From positions 1-42,741 of the forward strand of contig CAJFEW010000007.1 of assembly GCA_904374805.1 (NCBI GenBank): DNA of 42,741 nt, given 5' to 3'. The notes under the pieces were generated by a model. The model did no database searches. It was given only the letters and a program-made list of their open reading frames with translations, and was not told the origin of the DNA. The stretch's first letter is position 1; each line of letters starts with the position of its first letter. The translations under genes and the position numbers were made by a program. This DNA comes from an uncultured Neglectibacter sp. (lineage in GTDB: Bacteria > Bacillota > Clostridia > Oscillospirales > Acutalibacteraceae). Below, in pieces: positions 11,909-20,253 of this stretch.

Positions 11909-11936
11909 CCGCCTTTTCAGGCGGATTTTTCTTTTT
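11909..11936 (+). terminator. Intrinsic terminator, plus strand
   Basis: Stem CCGCC (11909-11913), loop TTTTCA, GGCGG (11920-11924), then ATTTTTCTTTTT. Only the plus-strand side carries the T-tract, so it would end a plus-strand transcript although no plus-strand gene is nearby. Confidence 0.55.
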
Positions 11937-11949
11937 CTGCAGAGAAAAC

Positions 11950-11980
11950 AAAAGGGTACGGAGCCATTCCATACCCTTTT
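11950..11980 (-). terminator. Terminator of the Rrf2 gene
   Basis: Arms AAAAGGGTA (11950-11958) and TACCCTTTT (11972-11980) with extra GGA/TCC pairing inside. On the minus strand TTTTGTTTTCTC follows. It lies between the Rrf2 stop and the rpoB promoter and separates the two transcription units. It may work in both directions. Confidence 0.65.
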
Positions 11981-12073
11981 TATGTTTTATGCAGAATATC
12001 TTTTTCCGAAGAAACACCGCGAAGACACAGAGCCTTGCCCTACCCTTTTTGTGCAGCCGGACTCGGTACGATG

Positions 12074-12502
12074 TCAGGGAGCGTCCCGCTCCTCTTCACA
12101 GCAGCAGGGCTCTTCCGCGCAGATCATGGCGAAGGTATAGGAGTCCAGCTCCCGGCGCACATCTTCCGAAATGCGTTCATAGATGGTGTGCAGCCGGCAG
12201 TGGTTTCTGCCGCAGCTGTACTCCTCCTTTTGGCAGCGGCTGAGCATATAGGGGCCCTCCACCGATTCAATCACCTGACGCAAGGTGATCTCCTCCGGAG
12301 GCTTGGCCAGGGTGTACCCCCCCTTTGCCCCCTTAAAGGAGCAGACCATCCCCTCTGCCACCAGTTCCCGGAGAATCTTTAAAGAAAACCGCAGAGGGAT
12401 TTGCGTCTCTTCCGAGATCTTTTTGGCGTCTCTGCGCTCCCCGTGTTTGGTCAAGTACTCTACAATGCGTACTGCGTAATCCGCCTCCAAAGTCATTACC
12501 AT
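12074..12502 (-). CDS. Rrf2-family transcriptional regulator
   Basis: Winged-helix repressor of the Rrf2 family (IscR/NsrR/CymR relatives), 142 residues. The N-terminal HTH region runs from EADYAVRIVEYL through PLRFSLKILRELVAEGMV to the wing KGAKGGYTLAKPPEEI. A Cys cluster follows, C-x6-C-x4-C in the segment SRCQKEEYSCGRNHCRLH, where family members bind a [2Fe-2S] cluster, though the spacing is not exactly that of IscR. The C-terminus has a further run of three Cys. It stands alone between rpoD and its own terminator, with no linked isc or suf genes, so its targets cannot be inferred. Start at 12502, or the ATG two codons later. Confidence 0.88.
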   Translation of the reverse strand: MVMTLEADYAVRIVEYLTKHGERRDAKKISEETQIPLRFSLKILRELVAEGMVCSFKGAKGGYTLAKPPEEITLRQVIESVEGPYMLSRCQKEEYSCGRNHCRLHTIYERISEDVRRELDSYTFAMICAEEPCCCEEERDAP

Positions 12503-12628
12503 AGAACTTTTACTCCACTGTCCTTTTCTCCGCTTGTTCCTAACGAACGGCCTTGTTGGGTTGAAAGGCCCGGGGCCACTGGGGCTACAACAACCAACGT
12601 GCCTGCATTTCCTGCGCTGCCTCGCGCG

Positions 12629-13723
12629 TCAGTCCAGAAAATCTTTGAGCTTTTTGCTCCGGCTGGGATGGCGCAGCTTGCGCAGTGCCTTCGCCTCAAT
12701 CTGCCGGATGCGCTCCCGGGTCACGTTGAACTCCTTGCCCACTTCTTCCAAGGTGCGGGACCGGCCGTCCTCCAGGCCAAAGCGCAGCCGCAGCACCTTT
12801 TCCTCCCGGGGAGTCAGAGAGTCCAGCACGTTGCCCAGCGTCTCCTTCAACAGAGTGTGGGAAGCTGCATCCGCCGGGGCGGGAGCGTCGTCATCGGGGA
12901 TAAAGTCCCCCAGATGGCTGTCCTCCTCCTCACCGATGGGGGTTTCCAAGGAGACAGGCTCCTGGGCCACCCGCATGATTTCCCGCACCTTGTCCACGGG
13001 CATATCCAGCTCTTCGGCAATCTCCTCTGCGCTGGGTTCCCGGCCGTTGGCGTGCAGCAGCTGGCTGGAAACCTTTTTCACTTTGTTGATGGTCTCCACC
13101 ATGTGGACAGGAATGCGGATGGTCCGGGCCTGGTCGGCAATGGCCCGGGTGATAGCCTGGCGGATCCACCAAGTGGCATAGGTGGAAAATTTAAATCCCT
13201 TGGTGTAGTCAAACTTTTCCACAGCTTTGATCAGACCCAGGTTGCCCTCCTGGATCAAATCCAAGAATTGCATACCACGGCCCAGATAGCGTTTGGCAAT
13301 GCTGACCACCAAACGCAGGTTTGCCTCGGAAAGCCGCTTTTTGGCAGCCTCATCTCCGTTGGAAATGCGCACGGCCAAATCCACTTCTTCCTCCGGGGTG
13401 AGCAGAGGCACCCGGCCGATTTCCTTCAAGTACACTTTGACCGGGTCGTCAATGGAAACGCCCTCTGCAGGCATGCCCGTATCCAGAGTATCTATGCCCT
13501 CCGCTTTGGCCAGTTCCTCGTCGTCGATGGTGATATCGTCAAAGTCCTCGACGATTTCCACCCCCTGGGACTCCAGGGTATCGTAAAATTTCTCAATCTG
13601 CTCCGGGTCGAAGTCCAGCTCTCCCAGGGCGTCCAGAATTTCCTTGGTGCTCAGCTGGCCCTTGCCTTTGCCCAATTCCAAAAGGTCTTTAATCACTGTC
13701 TTTTTATCCGGTTGTGCCGCCAT
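12629..13723 (-). CDS. rpoD: Primary sigma factor RpoD (sigma-A)
   Basis: Housekeeping sigma factor, 364 residues. Region 1.1 is a short conserved block ([20 protein letters not shown]). Region 1.2 contains [20 protein letters not shown]. Regions 2.3-2.4 contain [20 protein letters not shown]. Region 4 includes [20 protein letters not shown] and the [23 protein letters not shown]. An ATG four codons upstream (13735) directly abuts the AAAGGA Shine-Dalgarno, so the ATG at 13723 is preferred. It lies 39 bp after dnaG, the common Firmicutes dnaG-rpoD order. Confidence 0.97.
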   Translation of the reverse strand: MAAQPDKKTVIKDLLELGKGKGQLSTKEILDALGELDFDPEQIEKFYDTLESQGVEIVEDFDDITIDDEELAKAEGIDTLDTGMPAEGVSIDDPVKVYLKEIGRVPLLTPEEEVDLAVRISNGDEAAKKRLSEANLRLVVSIAKRYLGRGMQFLDLIQEGNLGLIKAVEKFDYTKGFKFSTYATWWIRQAITRAIADQARTIRIPVHMVETINKVKKVSSQLLHANGREPSAEEIAEELDMPVDKVREIMRVAQEPVSLETPIGEEEDSHLGDFIPDDDAPAPADAASHTLLKETLGNVLDSLTPREEKVLRLRFGLEDGRSRTLEEVGKEFNVTRERIRQIEAKALRKLRHPSRSKKLKDFLD

Positions 13724-13762
13724 ATCGTGAACCATTCCTTTCTTATTCCAGGCGATACTCCT

Positions 13763-15541
13763 TTATTTTTGACTGCGAAGCTGTTCCAGATAACGGCGCA
13801 GATCTTCCTGTGAAGCGCCCTGGATAGCCTGGGGGCTGGAAAAAGCCCCCTCCTGCCGGAGAATATTTCCATACCCTTCCACGTCTTCCCAAGTGGGCGG
13901 CACATCTCGATGTTCCGCCAAAATGCGGGTCATCTCCGACAGCTCTTCCCCGGTCAGCTCTCCGGCCAGGTCGGAAAGGGATATTTCGCCGTGTATAGTC
14001 TTACCCAACAACAGGGTATATACTCTGCGCCCCCATTGGGTGACGAAGTTTTCCGGAGGCAGCGCCTCCTGCAAGGCTTTCGCCTTGTCCTGATGGCGAA
14101 ACAAGTAGGCAAGCACGCCCTCTTCCGCCAAAGCCGCCCGCATGCGCCGGCCCTTCTCCGGATTGGCCACCGTACGGGCTGCGGCGATCTGCTGCTGGGA
14201 GCGGACCTCTTCCCGCCGGCGCTGCTTGGCTTGCAGGCTTGCCGCCCGCTTGGCAGAAGCCAAAATACTCTCCTTGCCCACGCCGGTCTCTTCGCTGAGC
14301 CTGCCCGCATACAAGTCCCGTTCCATGGGATCCCGCAGGGGACCCAGCACCTGCTCCACCGCCTCGCGCAAATAGCGTTTTTTCCCATCGTCGGTGGAAA
14401 GGTCGTATTTCTCCCGCAGAGTCTGGAGCCGGTACTCCGTGTCGTTCCCGCTCTGCTCGATCAAACGTTTAAAGCGAAGGGGCCCGTCCCGCGGGTCCGA
14501 TCGGAAAAACTCGTCGGGATCCTTATTCCCTGGGACGGTGATTACCCGGACCAGCAGCCCGGCGTTCTTCAAAATAGGGATGGCCCGCTGGGTGGCCCGG
14601 CGCCCAGCCTCATCGGAATCGTAACAGAGCACGGCCTCGTCTGCGTACCGGCGGATAATGCGGGCCTGCTCCTCCGTAAGGGCCGTGCCCAAGGAGGCAA
14701 TGGCATTGGTGAAACCCGCCCGATGCAGGGCGATCACATCCATATACCCCTCGGCCAAGATCAACTGCCGGGTACCGGCATTTTTGGCAAAGTTCATGGC
14801 AAACAACCCGCTGCTCTTGTGATACACCGGGGTATCCGCCGTGTTTATGTACTTGGGTTTCTCATCGGTCAAAATGCGGCCGCCAAAGGCCACCACATTG
14901 CCCCGCAGATCGAAGATGGGAAACATCACCCTTCCCCGGTACCGATCATAGGGATTTCCCTTTTGGGAAAGGCGCACCATATCCGACTGCACCAGCTCTT
15001 CCACGGTGTACCCTTTATCCCGCAAATGATTGGTCAGGGCGAAGCCGTCGTCCGGCGCATACCCCAGGCCGAAATGACGGATGGTCTTGGCATCCAGCCC
15101 GCGGCTGCGAAAATAGTCCAGCCCAGGCTTCCCCTGGGGGGAGGAGAGCACGTGAAAATAAAAGCGGCCTGCCTCCCGATTGATTTCCAAAATGCGGGCC
15201 CGCAGCCGAGACAGGGAGAGATCCGCCCCCTCCTCCGGCAGAGCCATGCCCGCCCGCTGGGCCAAAAACTTTACCGCCTCTGCAAAATCCAGGTTTTCTA
15301 CCCCCATGATAAAGGCGATCACATCGCCGCCTTTATTGCAGCCAAAGCAATAGAAGGAGTTGTTCTCCGGATAAATGCAGAAGGATGGCGTCTTTTCGTT
15401 GTGAAAAGGGCAAAGCCCCACCAGGTTTTTTCCCCGTCTGCGCAGGTTGACATAGCTGGCCGCCACGTCTTCCAAAGGGTTTCGGTCGTTGAGTTCTCGC
15501 AGAAATTCCGGTGGAAAAGGCAACCCGGTTCCCCCTTTCAT
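13763..15541 (-). CDS. dnaG: DNA primase
   Basis: Makes RNA primers at the replication fork; 592 residues from the chosen start. The N-terminal CHC2 zinc finger reads CPFHNEKTPSFC with YCFGCNKGGDVI. The central TOPRIM core shows LILAEGYMDVIALHRAGFTN and AVLCYDSDEAGRRA, the acidic metal-binding residues. A helicase-binding C-terminal part follows. The frame opens 15 codons earlier, but the ATG at 15541 is preceded by GGGGAAAG at good spacing and gives the usual start. It lies between rpoD and the dGTPase-like gene. Confidence 0.96.
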   Translation of the reverse strand: MKGGTGLPFPPEFLRELNDRNPLEDVAASYVNLRRRGKNLVGLCPFHNEKTPSFCIYPENNSFYCFGCNKGGDVIAFIMGVENLDFAEAVKFLAQRAGMALPEEGADLSLSRLRARILEINREAGRFYFHVLSSPQGKPGLDYFRSRGLDAKTIRHFGLGYAPDDGFALTNHLRDKGYTVEELVQSDMVRLSQKGNPYDRYRGRVMFPIFDLRGNVVAFGGRILTDEKPKYINTADTPVYHKSSGLFAMNFAKNAGTRQLILAEGYMDVIALHRAGFTNAIASLGTALTEEQARIIRRYADEAVLCYDSDEAGRRATQRAIPILKNAGLLVRVITVPGNKDPDEFFRSDPRDGPLRFKRLIEQSGNDTEYRLQTLREKYDLSTDDGKKRYLREAVEQVLGPLRDPMERDLYAGRLSEETGVGKESILASAKRAASLQAKQRRREEVRSQQQIAAARTVANPEKGRRMRAALAEEGVLAYLFRHQDKAKALQEALPPENFVTQWGRRVYTLLLGKTIHGEISLSDLAGELTGEELSEMTRILAEHRDVPPTWEDVEGYGNILRQEGAFSSPQAIQGASQEDLRRYLEQLRSQK

Positions 15542-15589
15542 AAACAAACTTTCCCCGCCCGCCGGCCATCGCCGGGGGCGGCGCATCTT

Positions 15590-16591
15590 TTACAATCCCA
15601 AATTCCACGCTTTGGGAATAAACAAATCCTGATAGCAGGCCACGGCGTAGTGGTCCGTCATACCCGCCACATAGTCACAGGCCGCAATCTCTCTGCCTTC
15701 CTCCTCAGCAATGCGCTGCATGTAGGGGGGCAGATGGCTGGGGTCTGAAAAGTGGAGGAACAGGCTTTTTATAATCCGAGGCACCTTTTTCTCCTCTTTT
15801 TTGGCGTACTCGTTTAAATACACCGCCTGGTACATAAAGTCGCTGAGTTCTTCGTAGGCCTGGTAGGTGCGCTCGTCCATGGAGATCTGCCCCTCCCGGC
15901 TGTTCTCCACCACCGCGCGAATCAGAGAGGTGATGCGCTTTGTCTTGGAGTCGCCCAACACCCGGGTGATCGATTTGGGAATGTCCTCCTCCCGCAGGAC
16001 GCCTGCCCGAATAGCGTCGTCAATGTCGTGGTTCATATAGGCAATCTTATCCGCCCAGCGGATAATACGCCCCTCTGCTGTCTCCGCCTCTAACCCGGTG
16101 GTATGGCAGAGAATGCCGTTTCGGACCTCATAGGTCAAATTCAGGCCCTTTCCCTCTTTTTCCAGGCGCTCCACCACCCGAACGCTCTGTTCATAATGGC
16201 GGAAACCCTGGGGCAAAAGGGCGTTGAGGGCCCGCTCCCCTGCGTGGCCAAAAGGCGTATGCCCCAGGTCGTGGGCCAGGGCCACCGCCTCAGTCAAGTC
16301 CTCATTGAGCCGCAGCGCCCGGGCAATGGTGCGGGCAATTTGGGAAACCTCCAGAGTGTGGGTCAGGCGCGTGCGGTAGTGATCCCCTTCCGGGGAAAGG
16401 AACACCTGGGTTTTGTGTTTTAGGCGCCGAAAGGATTTACAGTGAATGATCCTGTCCCGGTCCCGCTGGTAGGGCGTACGCATCTCGCACTCCTCTTCGG
16501 GGCGCTGGCGGCCCTTGGTCTCCGAGGAGAAGGCCGCCCAAGGGGCGAGCATCTCCCGTTCCATGTTTTGGGTCTGCTCTCGAATGGTCAT
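15590..16591 (-). CDS. Deoxyguanosinetriphosphate triphosphohydrolase-like HD protein
   Basis: 333-residue HD-domain phosphohydrolase of the dGTPase family, predicted to convert dNTPs to deoxynucleosides and triphosphate. It shows the N-terminal family motif RTPYQRDRDRIIHCKSFRRL. The metal-binding HD set is TRLTHTLEVSQIARTIARAL followed by AVALAHDLGHTPFGHAGE. The C-terminus carries conserved DKIAYMNHDIDDAIRAG. The start ATG at 16591 is chosen because translation upstream of it makes no sense. It has only a moderate Shine-Dalgarno. It is followed closely by dnaG, an arrangement seen in several Firmicutes. Substrate preference cannot be read from sequence. Confidence 0.93.
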   Translation of the reverse strand: MTIREQTQNMEREMLAPWAAFSSETKGRQRPEEECEMRTPYQRDRDRIIHCKSFRRLKHKTQVFLSPEGDHYRTRLTHTLEVSQIARTIARALRLNEDLTEAVALAHDLGHTPFGHAGERALNALLPQGFRHYEQSVRVVERLEKEGKGLNLTYEVRNGILCHTTGLEAETAEGRIIRWADKIAYMNHDIDDAIRAGVLREEDIPKSITRVLGDSKTKRITSLIRAVVENSREGQISMDERTYQAYEELSDFMYQAVYLNEYAKKEEKKVPRIIKSLFLHFSDPSHLPPYMQRIAEEEGREIAACDYVAGMTDHYAVACYQDLFIPKAWNLGL

Positions 16592-16631
16592 ACACAATCC
16601 ACACCCTTTCCGAAATCCGCTATTCGTTTGT

Positions 16632-16663
16632 AAAAACACCAGAGACCTGCCTGTCACGTCTCT
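16632..16663 (-). terminator. Candidate terminator after yigZ
   Basis: Stem AGAGAC/GTCTCT (16641-16646 with 16658-16663) followed on the minus strand by GGTGTTTTT. It lies in the 134-bp gap between yigZ and the dGTPase-like gene. Confidence 0.45.
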
Positions 16664-16725
16664 ATAAAGGTAATACGCCGCTTTTTGGAAAAATACTTGT
16701 CCTCCCCCGAAAAAAATTGGAAACC

Positions 16726-17346
16726 TTAGGAAAAGGGGAAAAACCGCTTTCCCTCTTCCTGCAGCTCCACACGCCCGCTGGTGGCGTCTGCCAGGCGCTT
16801 TTCCAAAGCAGGCAGCAGGGCAGGATCCATGTGAAAGCGCAGGCGCACCCGTTCCAGAAACTCCGTGTCGTCCACAACCCCTCCGCTTTCTGGGATCACA
16901 GCGCCCACTTTTCCGTACAGACCATAGTCGCAGGAGAGGGAAAGCAACAGGCACTCCCGCATGGTGATCTTTTTGGCCGCCGCCAAAGCCAGGGAAGCTG
17001 TGTGGGAATAAGCGCGGATCAAACCGCCGCCACCCAGCAGAACCCCGCCAAAATAGCGGGTAGCTACCACCACCGCATCCACCACGCCGGCCTTTTTCAA
17101 AGTCTCTATTACGGGAATGCCGGCGGTGCCTTGCGGCTCCCCATCGTCGGAAAAACGCTGGATCCCATTTTCCCGCAGGATATAGGCGTAGACATTGTGG
17201 CTGGCGTCCCAATAGCGGGTCTTGAGACGGTTGATAAACTCCAGGGCCTCCTCCTCAGTTTGCACCGGACGGCAGGTTCCGATAAACCTGGATTTCTTTT
17301 CCACAAACTGGTCGGCAGCTTCTTTCTCCACCGTGATGTATTCCAA
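16726..17346 (-). CDS. YigZ/YvyE (IMPACT) family protein
   Basis: 206 residues. The N-terminal UPF0029/IMPACT domain shows KKSRFIGTCRPVQTEEEALE, ASHNVYAYIL, RFSDDGEPQGTAGIPV and the signature VVVATRYFGGVLLGGGGLIR. A C-terminal DUF1949 ferredoxin-like domain follows (SLSCDYGLYGKVGAVIPE). IMPACT relatives bind ribosome-associated GCN1-type partners in eukaryotes; the bacterial role is not settled. The start appears to be TTG at 17346 with GGGAG about 9 nt upstream; no ATG gives a full N-terminus. It sits downstream of rpmE and its terminator. Confidence 0.92.
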   Translation of the reverse strand: MEYITVEKEAADQFVEKKSRFIGTCRPVQTEEEALEFINRLKTRYWDASHNVYAYILRENGIQRFSDDGEPQGTAGIPVIETLKKAGVVDAVVVATRYFGGVLLGGGGLIRAYSHTASLALAAAKKITMRECLLLSLSCDYGLYGKVGAVIPESGGVVDDTEFLERVRLRFHMDPALLPALEKRLADATSGRVELQEEGKRFFPFS

Positions 17347-17370
17347 AGCGGCTTCTCCCTTCTTCTGTGA

Positions 17371-17407
17371 AACAAGGACAGGCGGCGCGAATCCGCACCG
17401 CCTGTCC
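17371..17407 (-). terminator. Terminator of rpmE
   Basis: Perfect 10-bp stem, GGACAGGCGG (17376-17385) with CCGCCTGTCC (17398-17407), extended by inner GCG/CGC pairing. TTGTTTC follows on the minus strand. It lies between rpmE and yigZ. Confidence 0.65.
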
Positions 17408-17474
17408 CCGGGCACAGGGCCCGCTATTTTTGTCCAACCCTGCGGGGCTGCCCCCACCAGGCAATCAGCGAAAC

Positions 17475-17681
17475 TTATTTGTCCTGCAGACCGTAACGCT
17501 TCTTGAACATATCCACGCGGCCGCTGGTGTCCACCAGCTTCTGCTTGCCCGTAAAGAACGGGTGGCACTTCGAACATATTTCGACTTTGATGTTCTTCTT
17601 GGTAGACCGGGTCTGAATCACGTTGCCGCAGGCGCAAGTGATGGTGGTCTCCTGGTAGTCGGGATGTATATTCTGCTTCAT
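17475..17681 (-). CDS. rpmE: 50S ribosomal protein L31, zinc-binding type
   Basis: 68-residue L31 starting [20 protein letters not shown]. The four Cys of the zinc-containing form are present: CAC in the first strand and CSKCHPF in the second. The zinc-free paralogue, used under zinc limitation, lacks them. The Shine-Dalgarno AGAGGTG is about 10 nt from the ATG. It has its own promoter and terminator and is thus a single-gene unit. Confidence 0.96.
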   Translation of the reverse strand: MKQNIHPDYQETTITCACGNVIQTRSTKKNIKVEICSKCHPFFTGKQKLVDTSGRVDMFKKRYGLQDK

Positions 17682-17732
17682 CTTTCATTTCACCTCTTTA
17701 CGGTTCAGGATATTTCCAGTCATTCGCAGATT

Positions 17733-17761
17733 ATTTTACCACACCTGTGAAGAGAATGCAA
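17733..17761 (-). promoter_or_regulatory. Sigma-A promoter of rpmE
   Basis: -35 TTGCAT (17761-17756), a 17-bp spacer, and -10 TAAAAT (17738-17733) with an extended TGG. It predicts a leader of about 50 nt. Confidence 0.6.
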
Positions 17762-17803
17762 GAAAAACTTTTTTCTTTTCGAAAAAACGGAAGGACGAAA
17801 CCA

Positions 17804-18694
17804 TCACCCTTGATTTCCCAGGTAGGTCAAATACTCCTCCAGACACATGGAGCGCTGCTGCATGGCAGTGGCATGGGCGCTTCCCACGTAGCGGATCACC
17901 GTCAGATCCTCTTGGCAGCCGGTGAAATCCTCTTTATCCGCCGGATAGCGAAAGACAAAGCCATACTGGCCCATATTGCTGCGCAGCCAGGAACAGGTGC
18001 GGGAATCCCCAAAAGTTTCCGGATTTCCATCCAGCCGGACACAAAGCCCTGTTTGCTGGTCGCACTCCCCGGCCATGGGCACCGTGAGCCTGGCCTGGGT
18101 ATGGGCCATGACGGTGGTAAGGCCCTCTTCCTCCATCAACCGGTTTACCTCTGCCTGAAACCGCCGCTCCTGCTCCTCATAGGAGACATACCCCTCGGTA
18201 AAGGTGAGCGCCAGCCCCTCTTCTCTGGCGGCCTCCGCCATCTTCTCCAAGGCGCTTGCCACATGGCTTTCTACCTGTACGCCTTCCGCTTCCACCGTGT
18301 CCGGCACATAAGAGGCGTCCGCCGGGGCATCTTGGTTGATCACAAACAGGCTCACCTCATCCGCGTAAACCGGCAATCCCATACTGTCGTAGGTGGGAAG
18401 CTCCACATTGTCGCCGGAGGAAAGGCTGCTGGAGCCGGAGGCCTCCGCCGAAGGCAGGACCATCTCCGCGTGGAAGTACGGAACCATATAAAAGGCCACA
18501 AAAAACACCACGCCTACGGCAATGGCCAGCACCACTAAAACCAGCACCACCCGCATCCATAACCGGATGTGCCGGGCCTGCCGGGCCTGTAGCTGCTTGT
18601 CCCGGGAAATAAACAGGTTTCTTCCCGCGGGCCCCAAATCGTCCCAGCGTTCCCTCTGTGGGTATATTTCCCGCTTCTTTCTATGTCTCGCCAA
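17804..18694 (-). CDS. VanY-like (peptidase M15B) membrane-anchored protein lacking zinc ligands
   Basis: 296 residues with a basic N-terminus, one transmembrane segment at about 46-70 and an extracellular domain. The fold signature of VanY D,D-carboxypeptidases is recognisable: CDQQTGLCVRL (211-221) where active enzymes have SEHQTGLAVDI, then YGFVFRYPADKEDFTG and VIRYVGSAHA. The three zinc ligands are all changed: His to Gln213, Asp to Arg220, and the final His of EPWHxRYVG to Val266. A catalytic role as a peptidoglycan carboxypeptidase is therefore unlikely. A binding or regulatory role at the envelope is an inference. The start is TTG at 18694 after GAGGG. Confidence 0.85.
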   Translation of the reverse strand: MARHRKKREIYPQRERWDDLGPAGRNLFISRDKQLQARQARHIRLWMRVVLVLVVLAIAVGVVFFVAFYMVPYFHAEMVLPSAEASGSSSLSSGDNVELPTYDSMGLPVYADEVSLFVINQDAPADASYVPDTVEAEGVQVESHVASALEKMAEAAREEGLALTFTEGYVSYEEQERRFQAEVNRLMEEEGLTTVMAHTQARLTVPMAGECDQQTGLCVRLDGNPETFGDSRTCSWLRSNMGQYGFVFRYPADKEDFTGCQEDLTVIRYVGSAHATAMQQRSMCLEEYLTYLGNQG

Positions 18695-18735
18695 ATCATT
18701 CCCTCACATTCCCGGTGCAGTACCACACAGGCAAA

Positions 18736-18764
18736 ATTATACACAACTTTCGCCAAAAAGGAAA
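18736..18764 (-). promoter_or_regulatory. Weak candidate promoter of the VanY-like gene
   Basis: A perfect -10 TATAAT is at 18741-18736. The -35 region 17 bp upstream (TTTCCT) is poor. It is upstream of the VanY-like gene and after the M18 gene terminator. Confidence 0.35.
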
Positions 18765-18800
18765 CTACTCCCTGCGAAAAAAGACGCAGAAAAACCCCTG

Positions 18801-18829
18801 CGAAAAATGAGAGGCGGCTGCCTCTCATT
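18801..18829 (-). terminator. Terminator of the M18 aminopeptidase gene
   Basis: 10-bp stem AATGAGAGGC (18806-18815), loop, GCCTCTCATT (18820-18829). T residues follow on the minus strand. The plus side also has a T-rich run, so it may act both ways. Confidence 0.7.
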
Positions 18830-18840
18830 TCCGTTTTTCT

Positions 18841-20253
18841 TTATTTCGCCTCAAAGTAGGTCTTAAAGCCCTTGTAGGCCATGTAGACATCCAGCTTAGA
18901 AACCACCTCAAAGGGGGAGTGCATGGAGAGCACCGGCACGCCCACATCGATGACGTCGGCGTTCATGCGGGAGATGTCCAGAGCTACGGTGCCGCCGCCG
19001 CCCTGGTCCACTTTGCCCAGCTCGCCAATCTGCCAGAGCACGTCGCCTTCGTCGAAGATCTTCCGGACCTGGGCCACGAACTCAGCGTTGGCGTCGTTAG
19101 AGCCACTCTTGCCCCGGGAGCCCGTGTATTTGGACAGACCCACGCCCCGGTTCAAATAGGTGGAGTTGCCCGCCTCATAGGCAGAGGCGTAGTTTGGGTC
19201 GTACGCGGCGGTCACATCGGCGGAGAGACAGGTGGATTTGGTGTACACATGCCGGGCCTCCAAGCCTTCGGCAGCAGCCAGATCCGCCACAAAGTAGTTC
19301 AGATACTCCGAGGCCAGGCCCGTGTTGCCCACAGAGCCGATCTCCTCCTTGTCCGCCAGCACAGTGATGCAGGTGTACTCGGGCTCTTTGCACTTGCAGA
19401 TGGCCTTCAGAGCAGGATAGGCGCACACCCGGTCGTCATGGCCGTAGGCGCCAATCATGCTGTGGTCAAAGCCGATGTCCACCGCCTTAAAGGCCGGGAC
19501 AAAAGACAGCTCCGCGGAAATCAGGTCGCTTTCCACAATGCCGTACTTTTCGTGGAGAATGTTCATCACGTTGAGCTTAAACAACTGCTCGCCTTCCCCA
19601 TCGGTGAGAGGCAGACTGCCCACCAGCACATTCAGGTCCTCACCGGCAATGGCTTCGCTCAAAGTCTTACCCATTTGGTCCTTGCCCAGATGGGGCAGAA
19701 TATCGGTGATGGTGAACTGGGGCTCGCCCTCTTTCTCGCCGATGTTGACGGTGATCTCCTTCCCGTCCTTGCGGATGATCTTGCCGTGGAGGGACAGGGG
19801 AATGGCGGTCCACTGGTATTTTTTGATGCCGCCGTAGTAATGGGTTTTGAGCAGGGCCAGCTCGCTGGACTCATACAGGGGAATGGGCTTCAAGTCAATG
19901 CGGGGATTGTCGATGTGGGCCGCCGCAATGCGCACGCCCTCTTTGGCGCCCTTCTTGCCGATGACGGCCAGGCACATGGCCTTGCCCCGGTTGTTGTAGT
20001 AGACTCTGTCCCCGGCCTTGTATTTTTTCTGGGGGTCAAAGGGCACAAAGCCCGCTTCTTCCGCAGCCTGCACAGCCCAAGAGACCGTCTCCCTTTCGGT
20101 TTTGGCACAGTTCAGGAAGTCTTTATAGCCTTCGCAGAATGCGTCCGCCTTTTCCAACTCCTTGGCGCCCACTTTGGCAGCGCCATGGGTTCTGTCGTTG
20201 AGCAATTTTTTTGCCAATTCCTTGGCATCCACTTTTTCGTTCTTTTTGGACAT
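18841..20253 (-). CDS. M18-family aminopeptidase
   Basis: Di-zinc metalloaminopeptidase, 470 residues. Metal and catalytic motifs are in order: AAAHIDNPRIDLKPIPL near residue 110 (His and Asp), DKEEIGSVGNTG (catalytic Glu pair), FDHSMIGAYGHDDR, and the C-terminal HSPFEVVSKLDVYMAYKGF that supplies the last His. It is a cytoplasmic enzyme with no signal peptide. The ATG at 20253 has AGGAGG about 8 nt upstream. The upstream small membrane-protein gene reads 142 nt into it in another frame, an unusual overlap. It belongs to the large M18 group that trims N-terminal acidic or neutral residues; specificity is not readable. Confidence 0.94.
   Translation of the reverse strand: MSKKNEKVDAKELAKKLLNDRTHGAAKVGAKELEKADAFCEGYKDFLNCAKTERETVSWAVQAAEEAGFVPFDPQKKYKAGDRVYYNNRGKAMCLAVIGKKGAKEGVRIAAAHIDNPRIDLKPIPLYESSELALLKTHYYGGIKKYQWTAIPLSLHGKIIRKDGKEITVNIGEKEGEPQFTITDILPHLGKDQMGKTLSEAIAGEDLNVLVGSLPLTDGEGEQLFKLNVMNILHEKYGIVESDLISAELSFVPAFKAVDIGFDHSMIGAYGHDDRVCAYPALKAICKCKEPEYTCITVLADKEEIGSVGNTGLASEYLNYFVADLAAAEGLEARHVYTKSTCLSADVTAAYDPNYASAYEAGNSTYLNRGVGLSKYTGSRGKSGSNDANAEFVAQVRKIFDEGDVLWQIGELGKVDQGGGGTVALDISRMNADVIDVGVPVLSMHSPFEVVSKLDVYMAYKGFKTYFEAK

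Larger units (their letters stand above)
11820..11936 (+). ncRNA. Candidate small RNA of about 115 nt opposite the rpoB promoter
   Basis: It is bounded by the plus-strand promoter at 11785-11813 and by the hairpin plus T-tract at 11909-11936, with no convincing reading frame between. It contains a short hairpin, GGGTA-CTCC-TACCC, near 11831-11844. Its first ~35 nt would be complementary to the start of the rpoB transcript, which begins near 11856 on the other strand. I recognise no known RNA family. Inferred only from promoter and terminator signals. Confidence 0.25.

Noticed and set aside
8455-12243. A 1262-codon open frame on the plus strand opposite rpoB, and 668- and 464-codon frames opposite fusA and rpoC
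   Set aside because: They mirror well-conserved genes and show low-complexity His/Gln/Val-rich translation typical of antisense frames in biased genes. None has a credible ribosome binding site or recognisable domain.
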